A stretch of 22,580 nucleotides of DNA, taken from positions 28,236 through 50,815 of the forward strand of contig MU619409.1 of assembly GCA_025201805.1 (NCBI GenBank), read 5' to 3'. Every line of letters starts with the position of its first letter. The first letter of the stretch is position 1. Positions 18,447 to 22,580 of this stretch are shown piece after piece. The stretch is from Parasitella parasitica. Lineage: Eukaryota > Mucoromycota > Mucoromycetes > Mucorales > Mucoraceae. The notes beneath the pieces were generated by a model, which ran no database searches, was not told where the DNA came from, and saw only the letters and a list, made by a program, of their open reading frames with translations. A program made the translations under genes and the position numbers.

Positions 18447-19267
18447 TTAATGTGACATTTGGGATAGATACAATCTACCTTTCACCTTTGCCCAGAACTC
18501 TTCAATACGATTTAAAAATGGCGAATATGACGGCAGGTAAGCAGCTTTGTAGCCACGCTCACTGATATATGCCTGAACTTCATCCGTTTTGTGTATACTC
18601 GTATTGTCCATAACGACATATCTTCCACGCATGTCGTTTTGATCCAAACATGTCATAACGCCATCAAGAAACTCAAGAAAACGAATGGCCCTAGTGCCAA
18701 CTCTTCCGCCATTGGTTCCGTCGACGTTTTCTTCTACAAAGTTGTCATTTTTTTTTTGTTTCTTCTTTTCACCTGAAGCTGCCTTTCTTGCAACTGCTTC
18801 AGGCTTTCTCAGTATCAAATCAAGTACACCAAGTTCGCATACGGCGCTAATGGCTGAGATTGTGACACCTTTATCTGATGGCACAACTTGCTTAGCGGGC
18901 GTTCCTCTTTTCGATCTTCCAAAATTCCTACGTAAGTGCATGTTGAAACCAGCTTCATCAACAAATACGCAGTTAGTAGTATAGTCCATATCCGGATCAG
19001 CTTCCCATTCATTGATCCGCTCGATTCGTGTATCAATCATCGTTTTTAGAGAATTTCTCTTTGCCAAAAGCCTATCCAAATTCTTTGGTGTAAGACTACA
19101 CAATGCTTGATCGAATGCCTGTGAAATGCACTTGAATCAATGACAGCGTAGGAAACTCCGCATACAAAGCATCGCGTGCCTCCCATAGCACGGCCGATGG
19201 ATTTTCGCCGAAAAATCTTGATGTGCTCTTCGGGCATCTTACGATAGTTGCCTCCAAGACGATTCAT
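18447..19267 (-). pseudogene. IS630/Tc1-type DD34E transposase fragment, frameshifted
   Basis: The main frame (open from about 19125 to 18447) carries the DDE_3 catalytic core. CVFVDEAGFN gives the first Asp, YVVMDNTSIHK the second, and NRIEEFWAKVKG the Glu; 34 residues lie between the second Asp and the Glu (DD34E). The YLPSYSPFLNRIE stretch is typical of this superfamily. A Lys-rich insert (KKKQKKND) lies between the first two acids. There is no upstream Met in this frame. The N-terminal part is in another frame (19267-19046: MNRLGGNYRKMPEEHIKIF, then VSYAVIDSSAFHR), and the two meet near 19107-19120, so a one-base shift is likely. No full N-terminal helix-turn-helix region and no terminal inverted repeats or TA duplication could be identified. 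The catalytic triad is intact, but the gene is not. Confidence 0.8.
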
Positions 19268-20266
19268 TTTCTTGCCTGGAATGTTGTGCCAGTGTCAAAG
19301 GGCGCATCGAGATGTTGTGTAAATGTTATATAAAAGAAGTAATAACTAACTTTTTCTGAATAAAACCAGATACAAAACCGAAGACTTTTATTGATATAAG
19401 ATATGATCTTTATTTATACTAAAATATATCCCAATCAATGTTTATCCATATAACATCTGATGTTTGAAAAGAAGTGTCAAACCTTATTAAATCACAGCAT
19501 TTCCAGGACAGACCTATTCTTCTATTTTACAGTACATTAAAGAGAAGATTGGGTAGGATGCCTTTCCGACATCCCGCGATCTGATCTTGATGTATTCTTT
19601 GATTAAGCCTGGAACCTTGCAAGACGTCAAATTACGACTTGTAGCTTATTTCGTATTTGTAAAAGAATTACCAACAATTAATATCATAGTTGTAGTACAT
19701 TCTAACTAGGTTAGATATGACCTATTAAGCCTTTATATGGATACAACATGGAAGCCATTTGGGTTCTTGCTTGATCTTGTACTGTTGATTGTAGTTTTGT
19801 GCAATCTTGATTATAATTCCTGTCATAATCGCTGCTCTTCTGGCTGACAGACCACAGAAAATTGTCAGATCTATCAACTCTTGAATTTGTTATTGTGTGT
19901 ATTCTCTGTAAAGTCTTCTTTTTTGTGGATTTGTGCTCCTATTCATCGTTTTACGAGCCCCATTCTTCTCGTTTTCCAGCTTGTTTACCTCGACCTGTCA
20001 TAAACCTGTTAAGCCTTCAAGGCAAAACAATTATACATCTTGATCTAAAAATACATATCACCTCGCTCTTCCCAAATCGATCCGCATTGCATTCTTCTTG
20101 CCTCACTCATCCACAGTATACTATTGACTGATTGATCCACATTATAGGAAATAGTCTGATTCACATTTCAGTAAACTAGATAGCTCGCAAAAAAGTTTAA
20201 ATAGAGGCCAATTTTGACCAGCAAAAAAGAGTTTTCTTTGTCAGATTTCCTCATCTAATTCCCTTA
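19268..20266. other. AT-rich region without a supported gene
   Basis: About 1 kb between the transposase relic and the second LINE. Short open stretches exist, for example on - at 19645-19514 with KVPGLIKEYIKIRSRDVGK and on + at 19862-20131, but none has family character or a clear exon partner. It may contain worn mobile DNA. Confidence 0.35.
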
Positions 20267-20974
20267 TTAAATATACCTAGCCATTTTCTTATCTTTCTCC
20301 ACCTTCATCAGTCGATGGTCAGAGCCAAGAGACAGATCAGACTCAACCACCAGCTGAGCATCCAAGAAAGCAGACTCTCCAATATTTGTCAGAAACAGGT
20401 CGCATTTCGTTGCCACCACGAAAAGCAGAGTAGGTGTTCACACCAAAGGCCAAAGACGCATTGAGCACAGACAAACTATGTTCATCAAACCAAGGTTTGA
20501 GAGCATTTCCACGAGCATTGGAGATAGAATCCCCAGTCAAAGGACCCAACCTAGCATTAAAGTCGCCACACAGAACAGTACCTCGAGTCAGAGGCAGAGA
20601 GTTGAGAGTCGAGAGCACCCTATCAGATGATAGTGGTGGTGTGGTAGGTAAACACAATGAACCGTAAGGGTGCCAACCTTGAGGGACAGAGTGTGCGGGT
20701 TGTAGGACGGAAGCTGGGAGACAGGAAAAGGACAGAAAGGAGAGACTAAAGCCGAGACACCACCAGAACCACGGTTAAAAGCACCAGGTACTTTCGAACC
20801 ATACAAGTGGAACTGGGACCAGTCTATTGGATAGGAGCCAGAGGTGAGCCAAGTTTCAGTAACAAACAGAACATGAGTACTCAAAACATGGGAGATAACA
20901 TCAGGAACTGTAGTTTGAGTAAGACCATTAGCATTCCAGAGAGAGAGAGACAAAAACCGGGGGGACAAGCACAT
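20267..20974 (-). pseudogene. LINE 2 ORF2 fragment: APE-type endonuclease, frameshifted
   Basis: It starts at ATG 20974 with LSLSLWNANGL (the Asn motif), then VLFVTETWLTSG (the Glu motif) and GGVSALVSPF. Near 20640 it shifts frame after VHCVYLP and continues TPPLSSDRVLSTLNSL, with TVLCGDFNARLG (Asp/Asn motif) and NTYSAFRGGN. A second shift near 20400 leads to LFLTNIGESAFLDAQLV and DLSLGSDHRLM (terminal Ser-Asp-His). All endonuclease motifs are therefore recognisable across three frames. The reverse transcriptase that should follow is absent. In active LINEs this domain nicks target DNA to prime reverse transcription; this copy is dead. Confidence 0.82.
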
Positions 20975-21019
20975 TACAATTATTTACAGCCAGTATAGGG
21001 GAATCAGAGATAGAGCTCA

Positions 21020-21982
21020 TTAATTCTCCAGATCAGACATATCACTGTCAGAGGCAACCGGTTTTCCATGGTCCAGCTTGCGGCGGAACGTAAAAGCAGC
21101 CTTCTTGGGCTCTTTCTCGGCCAGACGGTCCATAGCAGCAGCAACAGCACAAGAGAGATCAGCAGAATCGTTCCAGCAGCCTTCCTCAACAAAGTACTTA
21201 CCAACACCACTGACATTAAGAGGACGCAGGAAAGACAGAGTCTGGAGGCAACGGGCTTCAGTAAACTGGTGGATCAGAGCATGACGTTCATTGTCGGACA
21301 GACTGGCATACTTGGGATCAGCAATATTATCAGGGTTCAAAGGATCAAAGTCAGTATACAGTTCACCTTTAGCAACCTTGATCAGTTCAGTAAATTCCTG
21401 GATATACTGAACGTGCAACAGAACACCAATGACTTGGGAAGCAGGGAAACAGATATCCAAGACACGACCCAGATCGACTTGAGCACTCTTAAGATGCGTG
21501 CGCACTTCAGAGCGTTGGATCTTGCGAGACCGACCAATGTAGACGTAATGGTACCCTTGTTCACCCTTACTAGCAGTAGAGGTAAAGACACGACCAGCAG
21601 CGAGACGTTTTCTGTCATTCTTCTTATCAGTAGTCGGCTTGTGAGCAGCGGCAGTAGCGACCTGACTGAAGCTTGGAGCTCCAGCAGTAGAACCGTGAGA
21701 CGTTTTGGTGGCAGGCTTGGAAGACGTTGGAGTGGCAGTTGGATGAGACGTTGGCATAGCAGACACGTGATTCAGAACCTGACCCTGTAATTTCTGAATT
21801 TCATAGTCCTTGTCTTGTAAAATTTTTTTCAGATCCTTGTTCTCTTGCTCCAGAACTGCTAAACGTTGAAGAAGATCCTCGTGCTTGTTGACTTTCTCTG
21901 TTACCAAAGTAAGTTGTTGTTGAATTTGTTGCAGTATAACTGGAAACTGATTCATATCCAGGGCTTGTAGGCTGGTGTCCAT
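21020..21982 (-). CDS. LINE 2 ORF1 protein with N-terminal coiled coil
   Basis: Taking ATG 21982 gives 320 residues (the open frame extends 30 nt further up without an ATG). Residues 10-70 form a heptad-rich coiled coil (ILQQIQQQLTLVTEKVNKHE, LAVLEQENKDLKKILQDKD). A Ser/Thr/Pro-rich linker to about 125 follows, then a basic patch (KKNDRKRLAAGRVF). A folded C-terminal region follows (YHYVYIGRSRKIQRSEVRTH, DICFPASQVIGVLLHVQY, LNPDNIADPKYASLSDNERH), ending in an acidic tail (DSDMSDLEN). There is no CCHC knuckle. The role as LINE RNA-binding ORF1 is inferred from its place 45 nt upstream of the endonuclease frame on the same strand, from the coiled coil and from the basic region. The frame is intact although the rest of the element is broken. 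Confidence 0.7.
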   Translation of the reverse strand: MDTSLQALDMNQFPVILQQIQQQLTLVTEKVNKHEDLLQRLAVLEQENKDLKKILQDKDYEIQKLQGQVLNHVSAMPTSHPTATPTSSKPATKTSHGSTAGAPSFSQVATAAAHKPTTDKKNDRKRLAAGRVFTSTASKGEQGYHYVYIGRSRKIQRSEVRTHLKSAQVDLGRVLDICFPASQVIGVLLHVQYIQEFTELIKVAKGELYTDFDPLNPDNIADPKYASLSDNERHALIHQFTEARCLQTLSFLRPLNVSGVGKYFVEEGCWNDSADLSCAVAAAMDRLAEKEPKKAAFTFRRKLDHGKPVASDSDMSDLEN

Positions 21983-22012
21983 GGCGGTGAATACTTTTTG
22001 AAATTTCGACAA

Positions 22013-22580
22013 TCTGAAAAAGTATGAAGCAGGTGTACGACAAGTCTGAAACTATAACACAATAAACTGTTGATGATAACAAGTATACTGGTGCAATTCC
22101 AAGGTGGTTGGCGTACTGGTTGATAGGTTTTTTACGTTATTTGTTGTTTGGCAAATTTTTTTTCCGAAACTGGTAAAAAAAGTGATGAATAACGGGAAGA
22201 GATGCTCGTTTAGCTCAGTTTAAGATTGAATTTTATTAATAGTATCTAATGCATTAATCGATATGATCATAGGTTGCTATACTAAGAGAATCTATTACAA
22301 TAAAAAAGTTTATAACTACGATGTCAGATCCATTCAGGTATCATCGGGATGATACCAAGAAAGGAAATGCATAGTCGATCGTCGGAATAAACTTGAATAA
22401 AGTTGTAATGTCAGGAAAAAGGAGTACGGGAAAAAAGATAAAGGAAGGCTGATAGAGAAGTTGTCGTGTATGATCACAGTGCAATAGAGGAGACCTCGAC
22501 CGGCATACAGCAGCACAAACAAAACTAACAGACGCAACCAGAGAAAGCACAAAAAAAGCGAGAAAAAAAGGAGAGACCGA
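22013..22580. other. Right edge: LINE 2 upstream flank, no supported gene
   Basis: AT-rich to about 22330, then A/G-rich to the end. A perfect 9-bp inverted repeat, GGTATCATC-GG-GATGATACC, lies at 22337-22356. A short + frame, MSDPFRYHRDDTKKGNA, starts at 22321 and soon stops. The 5' boundary of LINE 2 is not visible. Confidence 0.4.
22337..22356. repeat. Perfect 9-bp inverted repeat with 2-nt centre
   Basis: GGTATCATC followed by GG and GATGATACC. It could form a short hairpin or be a dyad binding site. It is isolated, with no associated gene recognised. Confidence 0.6.

Larger units (their letters stand above)
20267..21982 (-). mobile_element. Second LINE, 3'-truncated: ORF1 plus endonuclease only
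   Basis: The minus-strand order is ORF1 (21982-21020), a 45-nt gap, then ORF2 (from 20974) with only an APE-type endonuclease. The frame runs through the last endonuclease motif, SDH (20323-20315), and stops at about 20267. No reverse transcriptase motif follows on either strand before the DDE relic at 19267. LINE copies usually lose their 5' end, so losing the 3' part points to deletion or rearrangement after insertion. ORF1 and endonuclease sequences are unlike those of the 12.5-18.1 kb LINE, so this is a different family. No target-site duplication or poly(A) was found. Confidence 0.75.

Noticed and set aside
19514-19645. Minus-strand open stretch with KVPGLIKEYIKIRSRDVGK
   Set aside because: About 40 codons, no Met, no recognisable partner exon; noted only as a possible worn exon.
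19862-20131. Plus-strand ORF starting MSDLSTLEF
   Set aside because: Hydrophobic and Ser-rich with no motif; typical of random AT-rich DNA.
21068-21790. Plus-strand 240-codon ORF
   Set aside because: Antisense shadow of the LINE 2 ORF1 coding frame.
22203-22225. tRNA-like A box (TTAGCTCAGTTT)
   Set aside because: No B box, no foldable T arm or acceptor stem in the following 80 nt.

Overview
The window looks like nuclear DNA of an early-diverging filamentous fungus, most likely Mucoromycota (Mucorales-like). Host genes are compact and split by many short GT-AG introns of about 45-95 bp. Coding DNA is interrupted by A/T homopolymers and CT/CTTG-type microsatellites. The set includes a complete alkylglycerol monooxygenase, and the right half is crowded with LINEs and DNA-transposon relics. 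The taxon is an inference from style and gene content; no rRNA or tRNA was found to anchor it.

Left half (1-10.5 kb), host genes. On + lies a three-exon alkylglycerol monooxygenase (AGMO). All later host genes lie on -: acidic ribosomal stalk protein P1, ribosomal protein eL43 (L37a), a mitochondrial-type ClpX unfoldase, an unrecognised very acidic protein, the H/ACA snoRNP protein GAR1, a doubtful small Lys-rich ORF over a hexanucleotide microsatellite, and a Csm3/Swi3/TIPIN replication-fork protection protein. I rebuilt exon structures from splice sites and reading frame. Two ribosomal proteins and GAR1 serve ribosome production; ClpX acts in mitochondrial proteostasis; Csm3 acts at replication forks. 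I see no sign that these genes form one pathway.

Right half (10.8-22.6 kb), mobile-element graveyard. It holds a + strand coding-looking relic with an in-frame TGA and a + strand relic of a TnpB/Fanzor-like RuvC plus zinc-ribbon protein with frameshifts. That relic is interrupted by a 5.6 kb LINE on - (ORF1 with two CCHC knuckles; ORF2 with endonuclease, reverse transcriptase and a C-terminal zinc finger) that has a poly(A) tail and a 13-bp target-site duplication. Next come an IS630/Tc1-type DD34E transposase fragment and a second, unrelated LINE on - that keeps ORF1 and the endonuclease but lacks reverse transcriptase.

No intact novel multi-gene system is evident. The items most worth a second look are the decayed Fanzor-like element with its nested LINE, the orphan acidic protein, and several splice oddities: a 14-nt terminal exon in P1, a start codon alone in its exon in eL43, and tandem acceptors in ClpX and GAR1.
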